Part shown: positions 7,436 through 19,120 of the stretch, piece after piece | Layout: each line of letters starts with the position of its first letter | How positions within the stretch are numbered: position 1 is the stretch's first letter | NCBI RefSeq assembly: GCF_016743335.1 | Contig: NZ_WCJE01000004.1 | Span: 1 to 64,000 of the forward strand | Length of the DNA: 64,000 nucleotides | Reading direction: 5' to 3' | Origin: Streptococcus suis | GTDB taxonomy: Bacteria > Bacillota > Bacilli > Lactobacillales > Streptococcaceae | Program-made: the position numbers and the translations under genes | Notes under the pieces: generated by a model | Told to the model about the DNA's origin: nothing | The model's input: the letters and a program-made list of their open reading frames with translations, nothing else | Database searches by the model: none

Positions 7436-8305
7436 CTATTTGATGTCGTATTTCTGGACTAATTGGTTCCAAATCAAGTCAGTCGGCATTTCCTTACCAG
7501 TCCAGGCTTGGAATGCTTCAGCCGCTTGGAAAAGGAGCATGCCCAAACCGTTAATAGTAGGGTTGCCTTGTGACTGGGCATGCTTCATTAAAGGTGTTTC
7601 GAATGGTTGATAAATCACATCCGCAACCAAAAGATTTTCGGGAAAGCGAATGGTAGAAGGAACAGGTTGAGAATACCCATCCATGCCTACACTGGTTCCG
7701 TTGACTAGTAAGTCGGAGTTGGTGATATGTTCCTGTAGTAATTGGCTATCATCAAGCGCTAGGACCTGTATGGGAACTCCAGTTGCTTGAGCAATAGGTG
7801 TAAGACTCGTCTGTGTTCTTTCCAAGCTTTGTTGACGGCAGAAAATGGTAATTTCCTCTGCACCATCCAATGTAGCCTGAGCTATGATAGCAGTAGAAGC
7901 ACCACCACCACCTAGAATGGTCAGTCGCTTGTTGCGTACTTGGAATCCTCTTAGTTTTTCTAAACTTTTGAAGAATCCAATACCATCGGTATTATGACCG
8001 ATTAGTAAGCCATCCTGATGAATGACGGTATTGACAGCGCCAATCAAGCGAGCAGAGTCAGTCAGGCTATCGAGATAAGGGATGACAGCCTGCTTATAGG
8101 GCATGGATAAGTTGATACCAAACATATCATATCGTTTGATATTTTCAAGAGTGACTGCCAAGTCTTCCTCTGGAATTTCCCAAGCGACGTATACTCCATT
8201 TACACCTGTTTCCTTAAAAGCCAGATTATGAATGAAGGGGGAAATGGAGTGTTTGATTGGCTTTGCAACAACGGCAGCAAGACGAGTGTAACCATCAATG
8301 TTCAT
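7436..8305 (-). CDS. aroE: Shikimate dehydrogenase
   Basis: AroE reduces 3-dehydroshikimate to shikimate with NADPH. The 289-residue protein shows the substrate-binding [10 protein letters not shown] near residue 17, the catalytic Lys in LSMPYKQAV near residue 70, the dinucleotide loop GGGGAST near residue 133, and GLGMLLFQA near the end. Its start has an AGGT-type ribosome site 45 bp after the DAHP synthase gene. It is co-directional with aroB and probably on one transcript with both DAHP synthases. Confidence 0.95.
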   Translation of the reverse strand: MNIDGYTRLAAVVAKPIKHSISPFIHNLAFKETGVNGVYVAWEIPEEDLAVTLENIKRYDMFGINLSMPYKQAVIPYLDSLTDSARLIGAVNTVIHQDGLLIGHNTDGIGFFKSLEKLRGFQVRNKRLTILGGGGASTAIIAQATLDGAEEITIFCRQQSLERTQTSLTPIAQATGVPIQVLALDDSQLLQEHITNSDLLVNGTSVGMDGYSQPVPSTIRFPENLLVADVIYQPFETPLMKHAQSQGNPTINGLGMLLFQAAEAFQAWTGKEMPTDLIWNQLVQKYDIK

Positions 8306-8350
8306 AGCTTACCTCCAAATTATTTATCGTATAAAAAATTAAGGGAAGAA

Positions 8351-9376
8351 TTAGACAGTTTGATGAATTTCACGAATCAGAGCTTCCGTTTTTTCCCAGC
8401 CTAAGCAAGGGTCGGTAATGGATTTGCCGAATACCTCAGGGCTATCTTGACGGCCGTCTTCTAAGTAGGATTCAATCATGAAACCACGGACATATTTGCG
8501 AATGGATTCGTTCCAATCACGGTTGATGAGGGTTTGACGGACGATACGGATTTGTTCCAGGTAGTTTTTACCAGAATTGTCGTGGTTGGTATCAATTACG
8601 ATAAATGGATTTTTAAGACCAAATTGTTCATACTGTTTGATGGTTTTCAAGAGAATATCATAGTAGTAGTTTGGCTCATAACCGCCCTTTTCAGTATTGG
8701 CACCACGAAGGATAGCATGAGCTAGAGGGTTGCCATCTGTATCAACTTCTGCATCACGGTAAATAAAGTTCTGTTTGTTTTGTGCAGCGTAGATAGCGTT
8801 GAACATGGCAGTTAAATTGCCTGAAGTAGGGTTTTTCATTCCCGTCGGCATATCAATACCAGAGGCAACGAAACGGTGTTCTTGGTCTTCAACAGAACGC
8901 GCTCCGATAGCATGGTAGGACACCAAGTCTTCCACAAGAGGGTAGTTGGCAGAGTAGAGCATTTCATCAGCAGTTGTGAGTCCGGTCTCAGTAATGACAC
9001 GGTAGTGCAGATTACGAACGGCAGCGATTCCGTTAATGAGGTCTGGTAATTTAGAAGTATCTGGCTGATGAACCAGTCCTTTATAGCCTTCCCCATTGGT
9101 ACGTGGCTTAGCTGTGTAAACCCGCATGACCATGAAGATTTTATCTTTGACTTCCTCTTGAAGCTTAGAGAGACGACGTGCATATTCTAGAACGGCCTCT
9201 TCATTATCTGATGAGCAAGGGCCTATAACCAAGAGCAGACGGTCATCTTCGCCTCGGATAATTCTTTTCAGTTCTTCATCGCGCTGATTTTTTGCAGCTA
9301 GAAATTCTCCTTCTAACTTGGAAAGTTCCTTTACTTTATCGATGTCTAAACTGGTGCTACGTTTGTGAATTCCCAT
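8351..9376 (-). CDS. DAHP synthase (3-deoxy-7-phosphoheptulonate synthase), copy 2
   Basis: Condenses phosphoenolpyruvate and erythrose 4-phosphate to DAHP, the first step of aromatic synthesis. The 341-residue class I alpha enzyme has LVIGPCSSDN near residue 49, the PEP-binding YTAKPRTNGEG near residue 88, PTSGN near residue 163, DTNHDNSGK near residue 242 and GFMIESYLEDGRQ near residue 279. It lies 9 bp behind a paralogue with which it shares most residues, pointing to tandem duplication. Which copy answers to which amino acid cannot be told from sequence. Confidence 0.93.
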   Translation of the reverse strand: MGIHKRSTSLDIDKVKELSKLEGEFLAAKNQRDEELKRIIRGEDDRLLLVIGPCSSDNEEAVLEYARRLSKLQEEVKDKIFMVMRVYTAKPRTNGEGYKGLVHQPDTSKLPDLINGIAAVRNLHYRVITETGLTTADEMLYSANYPLVEDLVSYHAIGARSVEDQEHRFVASGIDMPTGMKNPTSGNLTAMFNAIYAAQNKQNFIYRDAEVDTDGNPLAHAILRGANTEKGGYEPNYYYDILLKTIKQYEQFGLKNPFIVIDTNHDNSGKNYLEQIRIVRQTLINRDWNESIRKYVRGFMIESYLEDGRQDSPEVFGKSITDPCLGWEKTEALIREIHQTV

Positions 9377-9385
9377 AATATCTTC

Positions 9386-10423
9386 CTATCTGTTGTAAAT
9401 TTCTCGGATGAGTTCTTGTGTTTTTTCCCAGCCTAAGCAAGGGTCCGTGATGGATTTTCCATAGACATCTGGATTGTCTTGGCGACCGTCTTCAATGTAG
9501 GATTCTATCATGAATCCGCGAACGTAGTTACGAATGGATTCGTTCCAGTCACGGTTGATTAAGGTTTGACGGACGATACGGATTTGTTCCAAATAATTTT
9601 TCCCAGAATTGTCATGGTTGGTATCGATGATGATGAATGGATTTTTCAAGCCAAATTGATCGTAGAGGTCAATGGTTTCCAAGAGATTGTCGTAGTAATA
9701 GTTTGGTAGGTATTTACCATTTTCATTGACTGCGCCACGAAGAATAACGTGAGCAAGTGGGTTGCCAGATGTTTCAACTTCAGTATTGTTGAAGAGGAAG
9801 GATTGCTTCTTCTGAGCAGCAAAAAGACCGTTGAACATGACTTTGAGGTTGCCAGATGTTGGATTTTTCAAGCCTGTTGGAACATCGATGCCTGACGCTA
9901 CAAAGCGGTGCTGCTGATTTTCAACCGAACGAGCTCCGATAGCGATGTAGGAAACCAAGTCATCAACCAAAGGCAGATTTTCAGGGTAGAGCATCTCGTC
10001 AGCAGTAGTTAAACCTGTTTCCGTAATGACACGATAGTGGAGGTTACGAACTGCTTTGATTCCGTTGATGAGGCTTGGTGCAGCATCTGTATCTGGTTGG
10101 TGCATGAGTCCTTTATAACCATCACCATTGGTACGTGGCTTGGCAGTATAGACGCGCATGACCATGAAAATTTTATCTTTGACCTCTTCTTGGAGCTTGG
10201 CCAAGCGGTGAGCATAATCTAAAACAGCCTCTTCATTGTCAGAAGAACATGGCCCAATTACTAGGAGAAGACGATCATCTTCCCCTTTTAAGATGGCTTC
10301 AAGTTCACGGTCACGAGCTTGTTTTTTAGCAAGTGTTTCTGGAGAAAGTTTTGAATGTTCTCGTACTTGATTAATATCAATTTTTTTGCTGATTGGTGTA
10401 AACAATAGGTCTTCCTCTTTCAT
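9386..10423 (-). CDS. DAHP synthase (3-deoxy-7-phosphoheptulonate synthase), copy 1
   Basis: First gene of the leftward aro operon; 345 residues, same reaction as its neighbour. The motifs GPCSSDN, AKPRTNGDGYKG, PTSGN, DTNHDNSGK and GFMIESYIEDGRQ are intact. It differs from copy 2 mainly in the N-terminal 20-30 residues, the region that in this enzyme class carries feedback control, and in the middle loop. Retention of two complete copies suggests separate feedback regulation (inference). Its promoter shows an extended -10 box at 10438-10446. Confidence 0.93.
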   Translation of the reverse strand: MKEEDLLFTPISKKIDINQVREHSKLSPETLAKKQARDRELEAILKGEDDRLLLVIGPCSSDNEEAVLDYAHRLAKLQEEVKDKIFMVMRVYTAKPRTNGDGYKGLMHQPDTDAAPSLINGIKAVRNLHYRVITETGLTTADEMLYPENLPLVDDLVSYIAIGARSVENQQHRFVASGIDVPTGLKNPTSGNLKVMFNGLFAAQKKQSFLFNNTEVETSGNPLAHVILRGAVNENGKYLPNYYYDNLLETIDLYDQFGLKNPFIIIDTNHDNSGKNYLEQIRIVRQTLINRDWNESIRNYVRGFMIESYIEDGRQDNPDVYGKSITDPCLGWEKTQELIREIYNR

Positions 10424-10437
10424 TTATAGATTTCTCA

Positions 10438-10446
10438 ATTATACCA
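10438..10446 (-). promoter_or_regulatory. Extended -10 promoter of the leftward aro operon
   Basis: On the minus strand TGGTATAAT lies 15 bp before the DAHP synthase start. No good -35 box is seen, but the TGn extension can compensate. The 210-bp divergent region to aroA (10424-10634) is AT-rich; a -10-like TAGAAT near 10610 may serve aroA. Confidence 0.5.
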
Positions 10447-10631
10447 TTATTTTTAAGAATTTAAAACCAATATTCATGATTTTGTGTAAAAATTACAGTA
10501 AATTCTGAAAATTCTTTCTTTAATTTCTGTAGATTTTGAGTATTTCTTTAATTTAGACATAATTTGCCAAAAAAATCTGAAAATATTCAATAAATATGAT
10601 AGAATAGGTCTAACACTATTTCGAGGTATGA

Positions 10632-11915
<1,284 letters not shown>

Positions 11916-11923
11916 GAGAACGT

Positions 11924-12415
11924 ATGCCAATCGTTTTACTTGGATTTATGGGAGTTGGAAAAACAACAACAGCACATTTGTTAAATCTCCCCGTTTACGA
12001 TATGGACCATATCATTGAAGAACGGATTGGTATGCCTATTGCTGACTATTTCAGTCTTGAAGGAGAGACTTCGTTTAGACAACTGGAGACAGAGGTACTG
12101 AAAGAATTGCTGGACTTACCTAGTAATTGTATCGTGTCAACTGGTGGTGGGGTGATTAAATCTGAAGTAAACAGGGAATTGCTGTTGGCAAATAGGGAGA
12201 ACAATGTACTTCTTACTGCCTCCTTTGAAGTTTCCTATCAGAGAATTAGTAAGGATAGCCAATCGCAAAGACCTCTCTTTTTACAGTGTAGTAAGGAAGA
12301 GTTTGAAGCCCTCTATCGTGAACGAATGGCACTTTATCAAGGTTTAGCTGATACTGTAATCGATACAGATAAACTGAATCCAGAACAAGTAGCAAGGAAA
12401 ATTTTATGCAAGTAG
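11924..12415 (+). CDS. aroK: Shikimate kinase
   Basis: Phosphorylates shikimate at the 3-OH with ATP. The 163-residue protein has Walker A GFMGVGKTT at residues 7-15, the shikimate-binding Asp in DMDHIIEE near residue 28, the FRQLE arginine near residue 54 and the STGGG loop near residue 72. It lies 8 bp after aroA and its 3' end overlaps pheA by 10 bp, indicating coupled translation. Confidence 0.95.
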   Translation: MPIVLLGFMGVGKTTTAHLLNLPVYDMDHIIEERIGMPIADYFSLEGETSFRQLETEVLKELLDLPSNCIVSTGGGVIKSEVNRELLLANRENNVLLTASFEVSYQRISKDSQSQRPLFLQCSKEEFEALYRERMALYQGLADTVIDTDKLNPEQVARKILCK

Positions 12416-13233
12416 CCTATCTAGGACCTCGTGGTTCTTTTACACATCAAGTGGCCCAGCAGGCCTTTCCGACTGCGGATTTGCAGGCTTTTGAGACGAT
12501 TACAGAGGTTATCAAGGCCTACGAAACGGGGGAAGTTACCTATTCCGTTATTCCAGTAGAGAACTCGATTGAAGGTAGTGTTCATGAAACGATTGACTAT
12601 CTCTTTCATCAGGCGGAGATTCATGCGGTTGCAGAGATTGTTCAACCGATTGCCCAACAACTGTTAGCCACGAGTGCCGATAAGGCTGTAGAGGTTATCT
12701 ATTCTCATCCGCAGGCAATTGCTCAGGGGAAGAAATATATTCAGGAACATTTTCCTCAGGCTCGTATTGAAATAACAGCCAGTACAGCCTATGCTGCTCG
12801 CTTTGTGGCAGAACACCCTGAACAACCATTCGCGGCAATTGCTCCGCAAGCGGCAGCAGTTGAATATGGACTAGAAGTAATTGCGCAAGACATCCAGGAA
12901 ATCAGCGAGAATTTTACACGCTTTTGGATTTTGGGGGATAAGGCTCCGTCTATTGCCCTGGAACAAGTAGCTAAAAAAGTCAGTCTTGCACTGACATTGC
13001 CAGATAACCTGCCAGGAGCCTTGTATAAGGCCATGTCTGTTTTCTCATGGAGAGGAATCAGCTTAACAAAAATAGAAAGCCGACCCCTGAAAACGGCTTT
13101 GGGTGAGTATTTTTTCATACTGGATCTGGACAATCAGTCTGAGGAATTATTAGCCTATTCTCAAAAAGAATTGACTAGTTTAGATATAACCTATAAAGTA
13201 CTAGGGAATTACCTGGTCTATATGACCAGCTAG
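12406..13233 (+). CDS. pheA: Prephenate dehydratase
   Basis: Converts prephenate to phenylpyruvate for phenylalanine synthesis. Residues 1-180 form the PDT domain, with GPRGSFTH at residues 7-14 and the catalytic-region motif ENFTRFWIL near residue 167. Residues about 190-275 form an ACT domain with the phenylalanine-binding IESRPLK segment. No chorismate mutase domain is fused, as usual in Gram-positives. The start overlaps aroK by 10 bp. Confidence 0.95.
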   Translation: MQVAYLGPRGSFTHQVAQQAFPTADLQAFETITEVIKAYETGEVTYSVIPVENSIEGSVHETIDYLFHQAEIHAVAEIVQPIAQQLLATSADKAVEVIYSHPQAIAQGKKYIQEHFPQARIEITASTAYAARFVAEHPEQPFAAIAPQAAAVEYGLEVIAQDIQEISENFTRFWILGDKAPSIALEQVAKKVSLALTLPDNLPGALYKAMSVFSWRGISLTKIESRPLKTALGEYFFILDLDNQSEELLAYSQKELTSLDITYKVLGNYLVYMTS

Positions 13234-13244
13234 GATGAAGACAG

Positions 13245-14567
13245 ATGAATAAAAACAATAATATCCTAACCCATCATGAACAATTGAGGTTAGATTATTT
13301 GCAAAAAAATATCCACTACTTAAATGACAAAGAAAGTCGCGAGTTGGATTATCTATTATATAAAAAAGAGTTGAGAGAACGGCATGGAAGTCCAAGGCAA
13401 TCTCTACGTAGCTTCACACCAACGGCTTATGAAGATGGCTTCGAGGAAGATTATTTTGAAGAGGATGATGAGCAAGAGGAATTGTTGCCTCGCTATCCTG
13501 AACGTAAATCTAAAAAAACAAGACAAGCCAAACCTCAACGGTTTCAGTCTCCTCGTATCGAGCCCAAAGCGAAGGTACCTAAACCTAAAAAAGCTCGTAA
13601 AAAGGGTGGTTTCAAGCGCTTTATTGGCTTCGTATTGCTTGCTATAGCGCTAGTGATTGTAGCGATGGGCTATAATTTCTTCAAAGGTATGAATAGCGTG
13701 AGCGAGAAGCCGGTAGCTGAGGTCTTCAACGGCGTAGATACATCGAATGGGACAAATATTTTAATTTTGGGAACAGACGGTCGTGTTGGCGAAAGTTCAG
13801 GTGAAACTCGAACGGATACCATCATGGTTCTAAACGTGAATAACACGGATAACAAAGTCAAACTTGTTAGCTTTATGCGGGATACCTTGGTGGATATTGA
13901 GGGATATGAATATAAACTCAATACTGCCTATACTTTGGGAGAACAGGATAATCAGCAGGGAGCAGAGGCTGTACGTCAAGTATTGAAAGAAAATTTTGAC
14001 ATTGATATCAAGTACTATGCGATGGTGGATTTTGCAACCTTTGCGACAACGATTGATACACTTTTCCCTGAGGGCGTAACGATTGATGCACAGTTTTCAA
14101 CTATTAATGGTGAAGTCGTCAGCTCAGTAGAAGTGCCGAATGATTTACAGCTGGAAGAAAATGCTCCTGCTTATCAAACGATTCAGGTCGGTGTACAGCA
14201 GATGGATGGTAAGACCTTGCTAAACTACGCGCGCTATCGTTCGGATGATGAAGGTGATTTTGGTCGTACGAGACGTCAACAGGAAGTGTTATCTGCTGTT
14301 ATGACACAAGCTAAAAATCCAATGAAACTATTCTCTGGCTCCGAAGCTATAGGTAAGGTTGTGGCCATGACTCCGACAACAGTGCCACAAAGCTTTATGT
14401 GGCTACAGGGACCAGGCCTTCTATTGGATGCGGCAAATGGTATCGAACGTGTTACAATCCCAGAATATGGAGACTGGATTGACGACTATGATATGTATGG
14501 TGGTATGGCTCTTCGTGTTGATTTTGAAAAATACCAGCAGCGCTTGGCTGAGTTAGGCCTGCGTTAA
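13245..14567 (+). CDS. LytR-CpsA-Psr family cell wall ligase
   Basis: Members attach teichoic acid, capsule or other undecaprenyl-linked glycopolymers to peptidoglycan outside the membrane. The 440-residue protein has a long charged cytoplasmic N-terminus (about 125 residues, rich in Lys/Arg and Glu), a membrane helix at about 127-148, and the LCP domain with ILGTDGR near residue 175, TRTDTIMVLNVN near residue 188 and SFMRDTLVDI near residue 210 (acidic and arginine active-site residues). Placement after pheA is the streptococcal arrangement. It ends in a UUCG-capped terminator. Confidence 0.92.
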   Translation: MNKNNNILTHHEQLRLDYLQKNIHYLNDKESRELDYLLYKKELRERHGSPRQSLRSFTPTAYEDGFEEDYFEEDDEQEELLPRYPERKSKKTRQAKPQRFQSPRIEPKAKVPKPKKARKKGGFKRFIGFVLLAIALVIVAMGYNFFKGMNSVSEKPVAEVFNGVDTSNGTNILILGTDGRVGESSGETRTDTIMVLNVNNTDNKVKLVSFMRDTLVDIEGYEYKLNTAYTLGEQDNQQGAEAVRQVLKENFDIDIKYYAMVDFATFATTIDTLFPEGVTIDAQFSTINGEVVSSVEVPNDLQLEENAPAYQTIQVGVQQMDGKTLLNYARYRSDDEGDFGRTRRQQEVLSAVMTQAKNPMKLFSGSEAIGKVVAMTPTTVPQSFMWLQGPGLLLDAANGIERVTIPEYGDWIDDYDMYGGMALRVDFEKYQQRLAELGLR

Positions 14568-15995
<1,428 letters not shown>

Positions 15996-16205
15996 AAATC
16001 CTTTATTTTAAGCACTTTTTCAAACATTTTGTCTTTATTGAAAAGAGTGATTTTGACATAAAAAAGGTTCAAAAAAAGTACATTGATGTGAACGTCTGTT
16101 TGGATGTCGACTGCGTAGACAAAAAATAGATACGTCATAAAATATAATAGTTCAGCGAGAACATTTTAATAAGTGTTCTCGCTTTTTTAATTTCAGGAGG
16201 AATTC
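15996..16205. promoter_or_regulatory. ICE left-end leader with attenuator-like hairpin
   Basis: AT-rich noncoding stretch. TATAAT at 16143-16148 is a -10 candidate with a poor -35. A perfect 10-bp hairpin AGCGAGAACA (16154-16163) / TGTTCTCGCT (16174-16183) with T-run follows, 18 bp before the ribosome site of the first ICE gene. It could end incoming rlmD transcripts or attenuate its own promoter. Confidence 0.55.
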
Positions 16206-16379
16206 ATGCAAAAGAAGGAACAATCATCACGTCAAATGGTGATGTGTCATCTCGTGACTATCTTGGGAGTTGATTTTGAGAAAGCAACGCAGCTAATTGA
16301 TGAAATGGAACAAGTAGGTTTAATCCGATTTGATGAATTTGGAAATGTTGGAATATTAGTCTTGGAGGGACAATCATGA
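16206..16379 (+). CDS. Small ICE protein upstream of repA
   Basis: A 57-residue protein preceded by CAGGAGG, with its stop overlapping the repA start (ATGA), so the two are translated together. It is mostly helical and acidic, with no motif I recognise. Small proteins in this position are kept in ICESa2603-type elements; function unknown. Confidence 0.65.
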   Translation: MQKKEQSSRQMVMCHLVTILGVDFEKATQLIDEMEQVGLIRFDEFGNVGILVLEGQS

Positions 16380-17194
16380 AACGTATTACCGCTAATCAAT
16401 ATCAGACATCAGAGCGATATTATAAACTCCCTAAAGTTTTGTTTGAGAGTGAACGGTATAAGGATATGAAGCTGGAGGTTAAGGTAGCCTACGCGGTTTT
16501 AAAAGATCGGTTGGAGTTGTCTTTGAGTAAGGGTTGGATTGATGAAGATGGGGCTATTTATTTGATTTATTCCAATTCAAATCTGATGGCACTTTTAGGT
16601 TGTTCAAAGTCAAAATTACTCTCTATCAAGAAAACCTTACGTGAATATGGCTTGATTGATGAAGTCCAACAGTCCTCTAGTGAAAAAGGTCGAATGGCAA
16701 ATAAGATTTACTTGGGAGAATTAGAACATGAACCTACCCCAGTCTTAGATTCAAACGGGGCTAGTGTTAAAAAAACACTAGGGGGGTCTCAAAAAAAGAC
16801 GGGGCCGGTCTTAAATTCAGCCCCTAGTGAGACTGAAGGAAGTGAGACTAATTATAGTGAGACTGAAGGGAGTGATTTCCTTATTGAGGACGAGGAGGAG
16901 AGGCAGCTAGTAGATAAAAAACAAGAAGAAAACTATTCTTCAAAAGTCGATGCCGTGACCAAGTACGATCGAGACTATATTTTGGGTTTGGTTCATGACC
17001 AATTAAGACAGACAGGTCTATCTCAGTCGGCTAGTGACTATGCCATGATCTATTTTAGTGAACGTTATCAGTACGCATTGGAACATATGCGGTTTGCTCG
17101 GTCAGCGGAAGTGATAGCTGAATACGTGTTTAATGGTGTGCTGTCAGAATGGACCAAGCAACTGAGACGACAAGAAGAAAAGGGAGGTGATTAA
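16376..17194 (+). CDS. RepA_N-type replication initiator
   Basis: A 272-residue protein whose first 115 residues match the RepA_N domain (YYKLPKVLF near residue 16, KVAYAVLKDR near residue 37, LGCSKSKL near residue 75, KKTLREYGLI near residue 84), the winged-helix DNA-binding part of plasmid initiators. A low-complexity Ser/Glu/Thr stretch follows (about 130-190), then a helical C-terminal domain. In ICEs such proteins are thought to support replication of the excised circle or regulate the element. Coupled to the small upstream gene by ATGA overlap. Confidence 0.85.
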   Translation: MKRITANQYQTSERYYKLPKVLFESERYKDMKLEVKVAYAVLKDRLELSLSKGWIDEDGAIYLIYSNSNLMALLGCSKSKLLSIKKTLREYGLIDEVQQSSSEKGRMANKIYLGELEHEPTPVLDSNGASVKKTLGGSQKKTGPVLNSAPSETEGSETNYSETEGSDFLIEDEEERQLVDKKQEENYSSKVDAVTKYDRDYILGLVHDQLRQTGLSQSASDYAMIYFSERYQYALEHMRFARSAEVIAEYVFNGVLSEWTKQLRRQEEKGGD

Positions 17195-17195
17195 G

Positions 17196-17291
17196 ATGAT
17201 TTGGTGGATACTAGGTGGAATCTATTTGATTTCTATCATCATTTTGATTGTTGAAATCATCCGTGCACCTGAAATGGATGATCATATATAG
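17196..17291 (+). CDS. 31-residue single-pass membrane peptide
   Basis: Starts with MIWWILGG and has one hydrophobic helix (residues 2-23) and a short acidic tail. It lies 1 bp after repA, using the AGGAGGTGA-like sequence at the repA end. Function unknown; too short to classify. Confidence 0.55.
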   Translation: MIWWILGGIYLISIIILIVEIIRAPEMDDHI

Positions 17292-17293
17292 GC

Positions 17294-17326
17294 AAGAGTT
17301 TTACAAATGTAAGGCTCTTTTTTATT
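17294..17326 (+). terminator. Terminator before the methyltransferase gene
   Basis: AGAG..TTAC pairs with GTAA..CTCT, followed by six T. It separates the repA unit from the methyltransferase gene. Confidence 0.6.
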
Positions 17327-17342
17327 TGGAAAGAGAGGAAGA

Positions 17343-18698
17343 ATGAAATTTTTAGATTTATTTGCTGGGATAGGTGGTTTTAGACTAGGAATGGAATCAC
17401 AGGGCCATGAGTGTTTGGGCTTTTGTGAAATTGATAAGTTCGCTAGAACATCTTATAAAGCCATGTTTAACACAGAAGGGGAAATAGAATATCATGACAT
17501 TAAAGAGGTCACAGACCATGACTTTAGACAATTTAGAGGGCAAGTGGACATCATCTGCGGGGGATTTCCTTGCCAAGCATTTTCACTCGCAGGCAGACGA
17601 TTGGGATTTGAAGATACTCGAGGGACTCTCTTTTTTGAGATTGCTCGAGCGGCCAAACAAATCCAACCACGTTTTCTATTTTTGGAAAACGTCAAAGGCC
17701 TACTCAATCACGACGAGGGACGGACGTTCGCCACAATCCTCTCCACGTTGGATGAATTGGGGTATGATGTCGAATGGCAGGTGCTTAACAGTAAGGACTT
17801 CCAAGTCCCGCAAAACAGAGAGCGGGTCTTTATTATCGGACATTCTAGAAGATACCGTCCCAGATTCATATTTCCTCTCAGAAGAGAAAACAGCCCAGCT
17901 CATCTTGAAAGGCTAGGAAATATCAATCCCTCTAAACGTGGTTTGAATGGTGAAGTCTATCTGACGAGTGGACTTGCTCCTACACTAACAAGAGGTAAAG
18001 GAGAGGGAGCTAAAATCGCCATTCCAGTCTTAACACCAGATAGACTAGAAAAACGGCAACATGGTCGTCGACTTAAGGACAATCAAGACCCTATGTTTAC
18101 TTTGACAAGTCAAGACAGACACGGAGTTGTTGTCGCAGGAAATCTGCCGACTAGCTTTGACCAGACTGGAAGAGTATTCGACACTTCTGGCTTGTCACCG
18201 ACTTTGACCACCATGCAAGGTGGAGACAAGGTGCCAAAGATTTTGCTGAGGGAGGAGCTGCCATTTCTGAAAATCAAGGAAGCCACAAAAAGAGGGTACG
18301 CAAAGGCAACTCTTGGAGACTCTGTCAATCTGGCTTATCCAGACTCAACCAAACGTAGGGGACGAGTGGGAAAGGGATTATCCAATACCCTGACGACTTC
18401 AGATAATATGGGAGTGGTGGTCGCTGCTCTGGAATATCGACAGGATAAGTGGTATGAAGTCACAGGCATTGTTTTAGACGGAAAACTCTATCGCCTAAGA
18501 ATTAGACGACTGACACCAAGAGAATGTTTCAGACTTCAAGGCTTTCCTGATTGGGCTTATGAAAGAGCAGAGAGTGTTGCCAGTAAGAGCCAACTATACA
18601 AACAGGCAGGCAATAGTGTAACGGTGACGGTTATTGAAGCCATTGCCAGAGAATTTAGAAGAATAGAAGAGGAAGAAAAACATGAACCTACTACATAA
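17343..18698 (+). CDS. C5-cytosine DNA methyltransferase
   Basis: Transfers a methyl group from SAM to cytosine C5 in a specific DNA sequence. The 451-residue protein has motif I FAGIGGFRLG at residues 7-16, motif IV GGFPCQAFS with catalytic Cys77, motif VI LENVKGLL near residue 113, motif VIII QNRERVFIIG near residue 160, and motif X GNSVTVTVI near residue 430. The target-recognition region is about 200-370. No restriction endonuclease gene lies beside it, so it is an orphan, probably protecting the ICE when it enters new hosts. Its end overlaps the next gene. Confidence 0.93.
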   Translation: MKFLDLFAGIGGFRLGMESQGHECLGFCEIDKFARTSYKAMFNTEGEIEYHDIKEVTDHDFRQFRGQVDIICGGFPCQAFSLAGRRLGFEDTRGTLFFEIARAAKQIQPRFLFLENVKGLLNHDEGRTFATILSTLDELGYDVEWQVLNSKDFQVPQNRERVFIIGHSRRYRPRFIFPLRRENSPAHLERLGNINPSKRGLNGEVYLTSGLAPTLTRGKGEGAKIAIPVLTPDRLEKRQHGRRLKDNQDPMFTLTSQDRHGVVVAGNLPTSFDQTGRVFDTSGLSPTLTTMQGGDKVPKILLREELPFLKIKEATKRGYAKATLGDSVNLAYPDSTKRRGRVGKGLSNTLTTSDNMGVVVAALEYRQDKWYEVTGIVLDGKLYRLRIRRLTPRECFRLQGFPDWAYERAESVASKSQLYKQAGNSVTVTVIEAIAREFRRIEEEEKHEPTT

Positions 18699-19110
18699 GA
18701 AAAGTATCCTAGATTGTACTGAATTAGAAGAACGTATTCACCAAGTTGAAACCAATCAGTTATTGGAAAGGATACTATCACTCCCCAATTTTGATTGTGA
18801 CTTTGAGGTGACTTTTGAAGATGATTACCACAAAGAGATGAATGATCCCCTATTCTACGAATCTAATCTTCATCGGATTTCGGATTTTTTGGAAACTAGG
18901 GATATTAAAAATGGTGTAGATACACTACTGACGAAAGACAATCACCTGGCCTTTCGTGCCTTTGGTGAAAATTATACTGCTAGGGGAAAGGATGGCATAT
19001 TAACGACTCTGGTGACGGTCAAGTGCTTTGGTGAAGGACGGATGCCCGTTGATATGAGTCGCTATTTCTCAACTCCTGAACAAACAGTTGACAATAGCCT
19101 AACCCTATAA
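18682..19110 (+). CDS. ICE hypothetical protein
   Basis: A 142-residue acidic protein, mixed helix and strand, no motif recognised. Its start overlaps the methyltransferase gene by 17 bp with GAGGAAG as ribosome site, so the two are co-translated. It keeps its place in related ICEs, but I cannot give a function. Confidence 0.65.
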   Translation: MNLLHKKSILDCTELEERIHQVETNQLLERILSLPNFDCDFEVTFEDDYHKEMNDPLFYESNLHRISDFLETRDIKNGVDTLLTKDNHLAFRAFGENYTARGKDGILTTLVTVKCFGEGRMPVDMSRYFSTPEQTVDNSLTL

Positions 19111-19120
19111 GGAGGAGCCT

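Noticed and set aside
8836..9183. 115-codon minus-strand frame within the DAHP synthase gene, and similar frames in both copies
   Set aside because: It is an out-of-frame shadow of a conserved enzyme; the two paralogues share it only because they share DNA sequence.
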